From the NCBI GenBank assembly GCA_963784895.1, contig CAWATM010000009.1, forward strand, positions 171,045 through 235,044: a DNA stretch of 64,000 bases, read 5' to 3'. The notes below the pieces were generated by a model. That model did not search any database. It was not told the origin of the DNA and saw only the letters and a list, made by a program, of their open reading frames with translations. Positions 1 through 7,102 of the stretch are shown piece after piece. The position numbers and the translations under genes are program-made. This stretch comes from Gaiellasilicea sp963784895 (lineage in GTDB: Bacteria > Actinomycetota > Thermoleophilia > Gaiellales > Gaiellaceae). Each line of letters begins with the position of its first letter. The first letter of the stretch is position 1.

Positions 1-475
1 CTTCCCGGACGAGCAGCTGTCGCTCTTCGGCCCCGGCACCGACTCGGGGACGTTCGACTACTTCACGGACGAGATCAACGGCGAGGAGGGAGCGAGCCGC
101 TCCGACTACTCCGCGAGCGAGGACGACAACAACACGGTCACGGGCGTTTCCGGCGAGAAGGGTGGCCTCGGCTACTTCGGCTTCTCCTACTTCGAGGAAA
201 ACCAGGACACGCTGAAGGCGGTCGAGATCGACGGCGGCGACGGCTGCGTGGCCCCGAGCGTCGAAAACGCGCAGAACGGCACCTACGCGCCGCTTGCGAG
301 GCCGCTCTTCATCTATGCCAAGCAGGAGTCCTTCGAGCGCCCGGAGGTCGAGGCCTTCGTCCGGTACCTGATCGACAACGAGACCGAGATCGCGGAGGCG
401 TCGCAGTTCGTCCCGCTGACCGACGAGCAGATCGAGAAGGCGAACGCCGATCTCGAGGCAGCGGTGGGCTCGTAG
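1..475 (+). CDS. pstS: PstS phosphate-binding protein, C-terminal part (5' end outside window)
   Basis: The reading frame starting at base 2 is open from the window edge to the TAG at 473-475, so the gene is truncated by the window and not by a lesion. The visible 157 residues contain the phosphate-contacting FGPGTDSGTFDYF segment and the C-terminal RPLFIYAK stretch typical of the periplasmic/lipoprotein phosphate binder of the Pst ABC importer. They align closely with the second pstS at 4937-5869. The stop abuts the TTG start of pstC with no spacer, as expected for a pstSCAB operon. The signal peptide lies outside the window. Confidence 0.95.
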   Translation, partial: FPDEQLSLFGPGTDSGTFDYFTDEINGEEGASRSDYSASEDDNNTVTGVSGEKGGLGYFGFSYFEENQDTLKAVEIDGGDGCVAPSVENAQNGTYAPLARPLFIYAKQESFERPEVEAFVRYLIDNETEIAEASQFVPLTDEQIEKANADLEAAVGS

Positions 476-1405
476 TTGGCCTCGACTGACGTGACGGCGG
501 GCGTGGAGCATCGCCTCCGCGCCAAGCGCCGCCGGATCGGGGAGGACGTCGTCAAAGGCGTCCTCTTCATCTGCGCGCTGATCTCGGTGGCCACGACCGT
601 GGGGATCGTCGTCGCGCTCTTCGCGCCGGCGTTCGAGTTCTTCCGGGAAGTCCCGATCCGCGACTTCCTCACCGGAACAACGTGGGCGCCGCTGTTCGAG
701 CCGGCGAGCTTCGGCGTCCTCCCGCTCGTAGCCGGGACGCTGCTCGTCACGGCGATCGCGAGCCTGGTCGCGATGCCGCTCGGCCTCGGCGCCGCCATCT
801 ACCTCAGCGAGTACGCGTCGCCGCGCGTGCGCGGGATGCTGAAGCCGACGCTGGAGATCCTGGCCGGGATCCCGACGATCGTCTTCGGCTACTTCGCGCT
901 CACGTTCATGACGCCACTGCTGCGGGACATCGGGATCCAGGTCGACATCTTCAACACGCTCTCCGCGGGGCTCGTGATGGGTGTGATGCTGATGCCGACC
1001 GTCGCCTCGCTCTCCGAGGACGCGATGGGCGCGGTGCCGCGCGATCTGCGCGACGGCGCCTACGCGCTCGGCTCGACCAAGGTGCAGGTCGCGACCCGGA
1101 TTGTCGTTCCGGCCGCCTTCTCGGGGATCGTCGCCTCGTTCGTGCTCGCGATCTCGCGGGCCGTGGGAGAGACGATGATCGTGCTCGTCGCGATGGGGCA
1201 ACAGCCGAACCTCAGCTTCGACCCGCGCGAGGCGGCGGAGGCCATGACCGCATTCATCGCGGCGACCGGCGCCGGCGACGTGCCGACGGGCTCGATCGAG
1301 TACAAGACGATCTTCGCTGTCGGCGCGACCCTGTTCGTGCTGACACTCGTGATGAACGTGTTCGCGATCCGCCTCGTGCGCAAGTACCGGGAAGTCTACG
1401 AATGA
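476..1405 (+). CDS. pstC: PstC, phosphate ABC transporter permease
   Basis: A 309-residue integral membrane permease of the high-affinity phosphate importer, pairing with PstA in the inner membrane. A cytoplasmic N-terminus is followed by about six hydrophobic segments. The permease coupling region is visible as DGAYALGSTKVQV...AISRAVGETM, the EAA-type loop plus the PstC GET motif. The TTG start directly follows the pstS stop, and the first in-frame ATG lies inside the first membrane segment, so the TTG start is preferred. The gene is followed by a 127-bp spacer with two hairpins before pstA, which is unusual for a pst operon. Confidence 0.95.
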   Translation: MASTDVTAGVEHRLRAKRRRIGEDVVKGVLFICALISVATTVGIVVALFAPAFEFFREVPIRDFLTGTTWAPLFEPASFGVLPLVAGTLLVTAIASLVAMPLGLGAAIYLSEYASPRVRGMLKPTLEILAGIPTIVFGYFALTFMTPLLRDIGIQVDIFNTLSAGLVMGVMLMPTVASLSEDAMGAVPRDLRDGAYALGSTKVQVATRIVVPAAFSGIVASFVLAISRAVGETMIVLVAMGQQPNLSFDPREAAEAMTAFIAATGAGDVPTGSIEYKTIFAVGATLFVLTLVMNVFAIRLVRKYREVYE

Positions 1406-1427
1406 GTCGCGAGCTGTCGCTCGCTCC

Positions 1428-1454
1428 CGTGGGGGAAACCATGTTTCCCCCACG
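1428..1454. repeat. Perfect 12-bp-arm hairpin in the pstC-pstA spacer
   Basis: Arms CGTGGGGGAAAC and GTTTCCCCCACG enclose a 3-nt loop (CAT). There is no U-tract afterwards, so it is not a classical terminator. It could act as an mRNA processing or stabilising element that sets PstC:PstA stoichiometry, or be a mobile palindromic repeat. A related stem with the same GTGGGGGAA core lies 20 bp downstream. Confidence 0.8.
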
Positions 1455-1472
1455 AGCCCCCTTCTTCTGCTC

Positions 1473-1510
1473 TGTGGGGGAAGTTCCAAGTTCCCCCACA
1501 CCCCCTGAAG
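1473..1510. repeat. Second hairpin sharing the GTGGGGGAA stem, followed by CCCCCTGAAG
   Basis: Arms TGTGGGGGAA (1473-1482) and TTCCCCCACA (1491-1500) enclose an 8-nt loop. The stem is immediately followed by CCCCCTGAAG (1501-1510). The same CCCCTGAAG tail follows unrelated palindromes at 13.9 kb and 18.1 kb, so this looks like one member of a palindrome-plus-constant-tail repeat family. The arms of this hairpin can also pair with those of the one at 1428-1454. Confidence 0.7.
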
Positions 1511-1532
1511 CTCATCGACCGAGGATCGGCCG

Positions 1533-2372
1533 ATGAGTCGCGCGCTGAAGGGAGGGCTCTTCAAGGGCCTGCTCCTCTTCTCCCTCTTCGTCGGCTTCCT
1601 GATGCTGGTCGTGCTGTTGGTCGACGTCTTCCGCGATGGACTCCCCTATCTCGACTGGGCGCTGCTGACCAATCCACCGTCGTCGGACCCGGAGATTGCC
1701 GGTGCGCGGCCCGCGATCCTCGCAACCCTCTACATCGGCATCCTGCTGCTCCTCTTCGTCGTCCCGATCGGGGTCGGGACGGCGGTCTACCTGGAGGAGT
1801 ACGCGGACAAGAGCCGCTGGTACAACCGCCTACTCGAAATCAACATTCAGAATCTCGCAGCGGTGCCGTCGATCGTCTACGGAATCCTCGGGCTCGCCTT
1901 TCTCGTCCGCGGGCTCGGCCTCGGCCGTGTCCTGCTCGCCGGCGCGATGATCCTGACCCTGCTCGTGCTGCCGACCGTGATCATCGCGGCGCGCGAGGCG
2001 ATCCGCTCCGTCCCCGACTCGATTCGCCAGGGCGCGTACGCCCTCGGCGCGACGCAGTGGCAGGTCGTCTCGCGTCAGGTGCTGCCGGCCGCGATCCCGG
2101 GCATCGCCACGGGCTCGATCCTCGCCCTCTCGCGGGCGATCGGCGAGACGGCGCCGCTGATCATGATCGGCGCGGTCACCTACATCTCCTTCGACCCGAC
2201 GATCCTCGGCCCGTTCACGGCGCTGCCGATCCAGATCTACAGCTTCCTGCGGCTGCCGCAGGAGGAGTTCAAGCTGCTCGCGGCCGCTTCGATCATCGTG
2301 CTGCTCGTGATCCTGCTGGCGCTGAACGGCTTCGCGATCTTCATCCGCAACCGGTATCGGAGAACCTGGTGA
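1533..2372 (+). CDS. pstA: PstA, phosphate ABC transporter permease
   Basis: A 279-residue membrane permease, the partner of PstC. The hydrophobic N-terminus and five to six further membrane segments surround the signature SIRQGAYALGATQWQV...ALSRAIGETAPL, the permease/ATPase coupling loop with the GETAPL motif of PstA. The ATG start follows the hairpin-rich spacer. The stop TGA at 2370-2372 overlaps a GTG that could serve as an alternative start of pstB. Length and motif order are normal. Confidence 0.95.
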   Translation: MSRALKGGLFKGLLLFSLFVGFLMLVVLLVDVFRDGLPYLDWALLTNPPSSDPEIAGARPAILATLYIGILLLLFVVPIGVGTAVYLEEYADKSRWYNRLLEINIQNLAAVPSIVYGILGLAFLVRGLGLGRVLLAGAMILTLLVLPTVIIAAREAIRSVPDSIRQGAYALGATQWQVVSRQVLPAAIPGIATGSILALSRAIGETAPLIMIGAVTYISFDPTILGPFTALPIQIYSFLRLPQEEFKLLAAASIIVLLVILLALNGFAIFIRNRYRRTW

Positions 2373-2377
2373 CAACC

Positions 2378-3238
2378 ATGAGGGAGCAAGCGAATAGCAT
2401 CGAGCCGATGAGCCTCGCCGACATCGCGACCCAGCACGGCGACGAGAGCGTCACGAGCCGCGAGGCGGTCTTCGAGGTGCGGGACCTGTACGTCTCCTAC
2501 AGCGGCAACGTCGCGATCCGCGGTGTCAACCTCGACGTGCATCAGCATGCGGTGACGGCGTTCATCGGGCCCTCGGGCTGCGGCAAGAGCACGCTGATTC
2601 GCTGCTTCGACCGCATGAACGACCTCGTCCCGACGGCGAAGGTGGGCGGCGACGTCCTCTACCACGGCAAGGACCTCTACGCGGCCGACGTCGACCCGGT
2701 CGAGGTGCGCCGGCGGATCGGAATGGTCTTCCAGAAGCCGAACCCGTTCCCGAAGTCGATCTACGACAACGTCGCCTTCGGGCCGCGCGTGCTCGGGCTC
2801 AAGGGCAACCTGAGTGAGCGGGTCGAGCGGGCACTGCAGCAGGCGGCGCTCTGGGACGAGGTCAAGGACCGGCTGAAGGAGTCGGCGCTCGGCCTCTCCG
2901 GCGGCCAGCAGCAGCGGCTCTGCATCGCCCGCTGCCTCGCGGTCGAGCCGGACGTGATCCTGATGGACGAGCCCGCGTCGGCGCTCGATCCGATCTCGAC
3001 GACGCGGATCGAGGACCTGATGCACGAGCTCAAGCGCGAGTACACGATCGTGATCGTCACGCACAACATGCAGCAGGCCGCGCGCGTCGCAGACATGACT
3101 GCGTTCTTCTCGGTCGAGGTCGACGAGGAGACGGGCAAGCGGAACGGGATCCTCGTCGAGTACGACCACACGTCGAAGATCTTCACGACCCCGGCCGACA
3201 AGCGGACGGAGGACTACGTGACGGGGCGGTTCGGTTGA
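2378..3238 (+). CDS. pstB: PstB, phosphate ABC transporter ATPase
   Basis: A cytoplasmic ATPase of the Pst importer, 286 residues from the ATG at 2378. An in-frame GTG at 2369 overlapping the pstA stop would add three residues. Walker A GPSGCGKST, the PstB-typical CFDRMNDL helix, signature LSGGQQQRL, Walker B VILMDEPASALD and the H-loop VTHNMQQAARVAD are all intact. The N-terminus has about 25 extra residues before the first beta-strand. The 3' end overlaps the phoU start (TTGA), implying coupled translation. Confidence 0.97.
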   Translation: MREQANSIEPMSLADIATQHGDESVTSREAVFEVRDLYVSYSGNVAIRGVNLDVHQHAVTAFIGPSGCGKSTLIRCFDRMNDLVPTAKVGGDVLYHGKDLYAADVDPVEVRRRIGMVFQKPNPFPKSIYDNVAFGPRVLGLKGNLSERVERALQQAALWDEVKDRLKESALGLSGGQQQRLCIARCLAVEPDVILMDEPASALDPISTTRIEDLMHELKREYTIVIVTHNMQQAARVADMTAFFSVEVDEETGKRNGILVEYDHTSKIFTTPADKRTEDYVTGRFG

Positions 3239-3900
3239 GGATCTCCTTTCAGGAGGAGCTGGACGCGCTCGAGAATTCGTTGCGCGCCGAGGGCGAGCTC
3301 GTCCTGCGTTCGCTCCGCGGCGCGGTCGAGGCGGTGTGCTCGCAGGACCTCGAGCTCGCCGACGAGGTGATCGCGTTCGACGACGACGTCGACTCGCAGT
3401 TCTTCGAGGTCGAGCAGGGGATCGAGCTGTTGCTCGCCCGGCAGACGCCCGTCGCGAGCGACCTCCGCCTCGTGCTGGCGCTGCTGAAGGACAACCTCCA
3501 CCTCGAGCGGATGGGCGACCTCTGCGTCACGATCGCGAAGCTGACGAAGCTGACGAAGGGCCTGCCGCCCGACGAGGCGCTGCTCGAGGGGTTCAAGGAG
3601 ATGGGCGAGCGCGCCGAGCAGATGATCCGCGTCGCGCTCCGCTCGCTGGAGCAGCGCGACCGCGTCGCGGCCGAGTCGCTGCTCGAGCTCGACGAGCTGA
3701 TCGACCGCGCAAACCGCCGCGTCGTCAACCGGCTCCTGGAGCTCGGGCACGACATGGAGGCGCGCGAGTGGGGCCTGCGGATGATCCTCGTCTCACGCTG
3801 CCTGGAGCGGATCGGCGACCACGCCGTCGACATCGGCGAGCAGACCGCCTATCTCGTCACGGGCGAGTTCCGCGAGTTCACGGATGCCTCGCATCCGTAG
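3235..3900 (+). CDS. phoU: PhoU, phosphate-signalling regulator
   Basis: A 221-residue all-helical protein made of two PhoU repeats. The metal-cluster motifs are recognisable as E-x-x-x-D pairs around residues 40-48 and 78-90 (LERMGDL) and again near the C-terminus (LERIGDHAVDI). PhoU couples the Pst transporter state to the PhoR-PhoP kinase system. The TTG start overlaps the pstB stop. The sensor kinase and response regulator are not in the window. The gene is followed by 75 bp with a weak PHO-like repeat. Confidence 0.95.
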   Translation: MRISFQEELDALENSLRAEGELVLRSLRGAVEAVCSQDLELADEVIAFDDDVDSQFFEVEQGIELLLARQTPVASDLRLVLALLKDNLHLERMGDLCVTIAKLTKLTKGLPPDEALLEGFKEMGERAEQMIRVALRSLEQRDRVAAESLLELDELIDRANRRVVNRLLELGHDMEAREWGLRMILVSRCLERIGDHAVDIGEQTAYLVTGEFREFTDASHP

Positions 3901-3902
3901 CG

Positions 3903-3942
3903 CGCTACCACACAGGCACCGGATCTTCACCGTTCGGTAGCC
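3903..3942 (+). promoter_or_regulatory. Degenerate PHO-box-like 11-bp direct repeats before the ATP-grasp gene
   Basis: Heptamers CGCTACC (3903), AGGCACC (3914), CTTCACC (3925) and GGTAGCC (3936) recur at exactly 11-bp steps. This matches the phase of actinobacterial PhoP boxes (GTTCACC plus 4), but only CTTCACC is close to consensus. The position, 34-73 bp upstream of the ATG at 3976, fits a promoter-proximal operator. Phosphate control of the next gene is inferred. Confidence 0.4.
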
Positions 3943-3975
3943 CACGACAGCGGGGTTCTCTGCGATAGAGAATCA

Positions 3976-4830
3976 ATGCTGCTCGCGATCGTCGCCCAGC
4001 GCCGAACCGCCACGAATATCGCCCTTGCCGCGGCGGCGCCGCGCGGGGTCGACGCGCGCATCCTCGTCCCGGAGCAGGCCTCGTCAATGTTGCAGCCGGG
4101 AGCGGTTGCGCTCGGCCGGCTCGACGTCGTCGACGGTCTCGACGGCGTCGAGGACGGTCTCTGGGCGCTCGGCTCGCTTGCCGCGCGCGGCGTCGTCGTC
4201 CTCAACCGCGCCGGGGCGCTGCTCGCCGCGCACGACAAGCTGCTGACCGCGAAGGTGCTGCAGCGGGCGGGCCTGCCGCACCCGCGCACGCGGATCCTCC
4301 ATCCCGGCGGTCAGGTGCCGGACTGGGAGGGGCCAGTCGTCGTCAAGCCGCGGTTCGGCAGCTGGGGCCGGGACGTCGAGCTCTGCAGCGACGAGATCTC
4401 CTTTCGCCGGCACCTTCGCTCGCTCGAGCAGCGGCTCTGGTTCCAGCAGCACGGCGCGCTCGTGCAGGAGCTCGTGCCGCCCGCCGGCGTCGACCTCAGA
4501 ATCGTCGTCGCGGCCGGTGTGGCCGTGGGCGCGATCTCGCGCGTGGCCGCGCCCGGGGAGTGGCGGACGAACATCGCCCTCGGCGGTACCCGGGTCGCGG
4601 TCGAGCCGACGCCTGCCGCGCTCGAGCTCGCCGTCCGCGCGGCCGAGGCTGCCGGGGCAGACCTGACCGGCGTCGATCTGCTGCCCGACGGCGACGGCGG
4701 CCACACGGTGCTCGAGCTAAACGGCGCCGTCGACTTCACGCGCGAGTACCGGCTCGACCGCGACCCGTTCGTCGCGGCCGCGGCCGAGCTGACGCGTCAC
4801 GCCTGGGAGCCCGAAGAGGCCGTCGCCTAG
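3976..4830 (+). CDS. RimK/LysX-type ATP-grasp ligase
   Basis: A 284-residue protein with the ATP-grasp fold. An N-terminal Rossmann-like part (1-85) is followed by DKLLTAKVLQRAGLPHPRT, the typical entry to the ATP-grasp domain. Next come VVVKPRFGSWGRDV (nucleotide lysine and glycine-rich loop), VQELVPPAGVDLRIVV and the Mg-binding VLELNGAVDF near the end. This family joins amino acids (often glutamate) to a carboxylate on a protein or cofactor; the substrate cannot be told from sequence. Its place between phoU and a second pstS, behind a PHO-like repeat, ties it to phosphate limitation by context only. Tetrahydromethanopterin/F420-glutamate ligase or RimK-like peptide modification are the main alternatives. 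Confidence 0.8.
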   Translation: MLLAIVAQRRTATNIALAAAAPRGVDARILVPEQASSMLQPGAVALGRLDVVDGLDGVEDGLWALGSLAARGVVVLNRAGALLAAHDKLLTAKVLQRAGLPHPRTRILHPGGQVPDWEGPVVVKPRFGSWGRDVELCSDEISFRRHLRSLEQRLWFQQHGALVQELVPPAGVDLRIVVAAGVAVGAISRVAAPGEWRTNIALGGTRVAVEPTPAALELAVRAAEAAGADLTGVDLLPDGDGGHTVLELNGAVDFTREYRLDRDPFVAAAAELTRHAWEPEEAVA

Positions 4831-4835
4831 GCCAC

Positions 4836-4879
4836 GTTCACCACTCCGCCACCGGTCGTTCACCCTCTTTCAGCCCACC
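4836..4879 (+). promoter_or_regulatory. PHO box (PhoP-type operator) upstream of pstS2
   Basis: Four consecutive 11-bp units read GTTCACCACTC, CGCCACCGGTC, GTTCACCCTCT and TTCAGCCCACC. Units 1 and 3 carry the perfect GTTCACC heptamer, exactly 22 bp apart. Direct repeats with 11-bp spacing are the known PhoP binding architecture in Streptomyces and related actinobacteria. The box ends 57 bp before the pstS2 ATG, consistent with activation from the promoter region. Confidence 0.75.
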
Positions 4880-4936
4880 GCGCGTCCTGCTGCTTCGACA
4901 CTCCCGTCGACGTTGCAAGCAACTCAGGGGAGACAC

Positions 4937-5869
4937 ATGAAGAAGGCACTCGCACTCGCGGCCCTCGCGGCGGTGGTGCTCACTGCGGCGGCCACGGCCG
5001 GCGTGTCCGCGATCAGCGGGACGGTGACCGCGGACGGCTCGAGCACGCTCGGCCCGTACGCGATTGCAGCCGCGGAGGGATTTCAGAAGAAGAACAAGGA
5101 CGCGCGCGTGACCGTCGGCATCTCCGGTACCGGCGGTGGCTTCGAGCGGTTCTGCCGTGGCGAGACGGACCTCTCGAACGCGTCGCGTCCGATGCGGCAG
5201 ACCGAAGCGGTCAGGTGCCGCGACGCAGGCGTCAAGTGGGTCGCGTTCACCGTCGCCAACGACGGGCTCTCGGTCGTGGTCAACCGCCAGAACACGTGGG
5301 CGAACTGCCTGACCGTCGCCGAGCTGAAGAAGGTCTGGGAGCCGGGCTCCAAGGTCTCGAACTGGAACCAGATCCGGGACAGCTTCCCGAACGTGCCGCT
5401 GAAGCTCTTCGGCGCGGGCACCGACTCCGGCACGTTCGACTACTTCACGGAGGCGATCAACGGCCGGGCGAGAGCGAGCCGCTCCGACTACCTCGCGACC
5501 GAGGACGACAACGTCGTCGTCCAGGGCGTCGAAGGCGAGCGCGGCGCGATGGGCTACTTCGGCTACTCCTACTACGAGGAGAACAAGGACAAGCTGAAGG
5601 TGCTCGGGATCGACGCCGGCAAGGGTGCCGGCTGTGTGACGCCGACCGTCGCGAACGTGCAGGCGAACAAGTACCGCCCGCTGTCGCGGCCTCTCTTCAT
5701 CTACGCGAAGCGGACGTCCTTCAAGCGGCCCGTCGTCGCCGGCTACATCGGCTACATCTTCAACAACGAGAAGGCGATCGCGAAGCGCTCCGGCTTCATC
5801 GCCCTCACCGACCGGCAGTTGAAGAAGGCCCGCTACCAGTACCTGCAGGCGCTGAAGGCCAATCAGTAA
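4937..5869 (+). CDS. pstS: PstS, second phosphate-binding protein
   Basis: A 310-residue exported phosphate binder. The ATG at 4937 has a strong AGGGGAG ribosome site 4 bp upstream and opens a classic signal peptide (MKKALALAALAAVVLTAAATAG). There is no lipobox cysteine directly after the hydrophobic core, so it may be a secreted protein and not a lipoprotein. The binding-site motifs DGSSTLGPY, SGTGGGF and FGAGTDSGTFDYF are intact. It duplicates the gene that runs off the left edge, is separated from the pst operon by the ATP-grasp gene, and has its own PHO box. A dual-PstS arrangement may provide different affinities. Confidence 0.96.
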   Translation: MKKALALAALAAVVLTAAATAGVSAISGTVTADGSSTLGPYAIAAAEGFQKKNKDARVTVGISGTGGGFERFCRGETDLSNASRPMRQTEAVRCRDAGVKWVAFTVANDGLSVVVNRQNTWANCLTVAELKKVWEPGSKVSNWNQIRDSFPNVPLKLFGAGTDSGTFDYFTEAINGRARASRSDYLATEDDNVVVQGVEGERGAMGYFGYSYYEENKDKLKVLGIDAGKGAGCVTPTVANVQANKYRPLSRPLFIYAKRTSFKRPVVAGYIGYIFNNEKAIAKRSGFIALTDRQLKKARYQYLQALKANQ

Positions 5870-5875
5870 CCGGCC

Positions 5876-5922
5876 TTGACACATATCGACGCCCGTCTAT
5901 ATATTGACGGGCGTCGATATGT
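5876..5922 (+). promoter_or_regulatory. arsR promoter with a 17-bp-arm operator palindrome
   Basis: -35 TTGACA (5876-5881), an 18-bp spacer and -10 TATATT (5900-5905) form a near-consensus sigma-70-type promoter. A perfect inverted repeat, ACATATCGACGCCCGTC (5881-5897) and its complement (5906-5922), with an 8-nt AT-only loop, covers everything from the end of the -35 to the ATG of arsR at 5919. This is what an autorepressed ArsR operator should look like. With the start codon 13 nt past the -10, the transcript is probably leaderless. Confidence 0.85.
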
Positions 5923-6260
5923 CTGTTGCCGACCCAATCCTCTGCTGCGCGCCGCTCGCGTCCTCGACGCTCTCCGACGAAGAGGCGGCTGCGACCGCCG
6001 AGCTCTTCAAGGCGCTCGCGGATCCCGCGCGCGTTCGGATCGTCAACCTGATCGGGCAGTGCGGCGGCGAGGTTTGCGCCTGCGACCTGAACGAGCCCGT
6101 CGGACTGGCACAGCCGACCGTTTCCCACCATCTGAAGAAGCTCGTCGACGCCGGACTGCTCGAGCGGGAGCAGCGCGGCAAGTGGGCGTACTTCTCACTC
6201 AACCGCGACGCCGTCGAGAAGCTCGCAGCCGTCGCCGACCTGAAGGGAGTGTGTTGCTGA
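5919..6260 (+). CDS. arsR: ArsR/SmtB-family arsenic-responsive repressor
   Basis: A 113-residue winged-helix repressor. The inducer-binding motif EVCACDL places Cys53 and Cys55 at the start of the recognition helix region, followed by AQPTVSHHLKKLVDAGLL (helix-turn-helix) and the beta-wing. This is the classical As(III)/Sb(III) site. The protein ends in Cys-Cys (112-113), which could supply another ligand. The ATG at 5919 lies inside the operator palindrome and no ribosome site precedes it. An upstream in-frame TTG at 5904 would fall in the -10 box, so ATG is chosen. The stop overlaps the arsM start. Confidence 0.93.
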   Translation: MSVADPILCCAPLASSTLSDEEAAATAELFKALADPARVRIVNLIGQCGGEVCACDLNEPVGLAQPTVSHHLKKLVDAGLLEREQRGKWAYFSLNRDAVEKLAAVADLKGVCC

Positions 6261-7075
6261 TGAGCGCGACGGCCGACGAGCTGCGCGAGGAGGTGCGCCG
6301 CCGCTACGCGGAGTCGGCGCGGGCTGTGACCGAGGGAGCTCGGGGGAGCTGCGGTGGCGGCTCCTGCTGCGCGGGCGAGAGCGCTGCCGTGTTCGGCGAG
6401 GCGCTGTACGACGCGGAGCTCCGCAAAGAACTGCCCGAGGCGGCTGCACTGGCTTCGCTCGGGTGTGGCAATCCGATCATGGTCGCCGACCTGAACGAAG
6501 GCGAGACGGTGCTCGATCTCGGCTCCGGCGGTGGCATCGACGTGATCCTCTCCGCGAAGCGCGTGGGTGACACCGGGCTCGCGTTCGGGCTCGACATGAC
6601 CGACGAGATGCTCGCTCTGGCACGCGTGAACGCCGCCGAGGCGGGCGTGCGCAACGCCGTCTTCCTCAAGGGCGTGATCGAGGAGATCCCGCTCCCGGCC
6701 GGCTCGGTCGACGTCGTGATCTCCAACTGCGTCATCAACCTCTCCACCGACAAGCCGGCCGTGCTGACGGAGATCGCGCGCGTGCTCGCGCCCGGCGGCC
6801 GCATCGGGGTCAGCGACGTCGTCGCGGAGGACCGGCTCTCGCCCGAGGAGCGGGCGGAGCGCGGCAGCTACGTCGGCTGCATCGCCGGCGCCCTTTCGGT
6901 TGCCGAGTACACGGCGGGCCTGGAGGCGGCGGGCTTCGAGGACGTGAGCGTCCAGTTCACGCACGAGGTGGCCGACGGGCTCCATGGTGCGATCGTCAAG
7001 GCCGTGAAGACGACGCGACCCGCGCAAAAGGGGCTGCCGGTGATCCAGCCGGCCGCAGGCGCCGGCTGCTGCTGA
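6260..7075 (+). CDS. arsM: ArsM, arsenite S-adenosylmethionine methyltransferase
   Basis: A 271-residue class I methyltransferase that methylates As(III), giving volatile or less toxic products. The SAM motif VLDLGSGGGIDV is at residues 84-95. Arsenite-ligand cysteines are visible at 157 (ISNCVINL) and 207 (YVGCIAG), with the 50-residue spacing of characterised ArsM proteins. A conserved Cys69 (LGCGNP) and an N-terminal cluster CGGGSCC (31-37) are also present. The ATG shares one base with the arsR stop, so the two are co-expressed and derepressed together. The C-terminus ends in Cys-Cys, like ArsR. No arsenate reductase or efflux gene is in the window. Confidence 0.93.
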   Translation: MSATADELREEVRRRYAESARAVTEGARGSCGGGSCCAGESAAVFGEALYDAELRKELPEAAALASLGCGNPIMVADLNEGETVLDLGSGGGIDVILSAKRVGDTGLAFGLDMTDEMLALARVNAAEAGVRNAVFLKGVIEEIPLPAGSVDVVISNCVINLSTDKPAVLTEIARVLAPGGRIGVSDVVAEDRLSPEERAERGSYVGCIAGALSVAEYTAGLEAAGFEDVSVQFTHEVADGLHGAIVKAVKTTRPAQKGLPVIQPAAGAGCC

Positions 7076-7102
7076 CGAGGAGGGTTTGGCGGAAGAGCGG
7101 CT

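Noticed and set aside
2237..3169. Long minus-strand open frame opposite pstB
   Set aside because: Antisense of a well-conserved gene; composition rich in Arg/Val/Asp/Leu and no family features.
5881..5922. Rho-independent terminator of pstS2
   Set aside because: The palindrome has an AT-only loop, no T-tract and coincides with -35/-10 elements and the arsR start, so an operator is the better reading.
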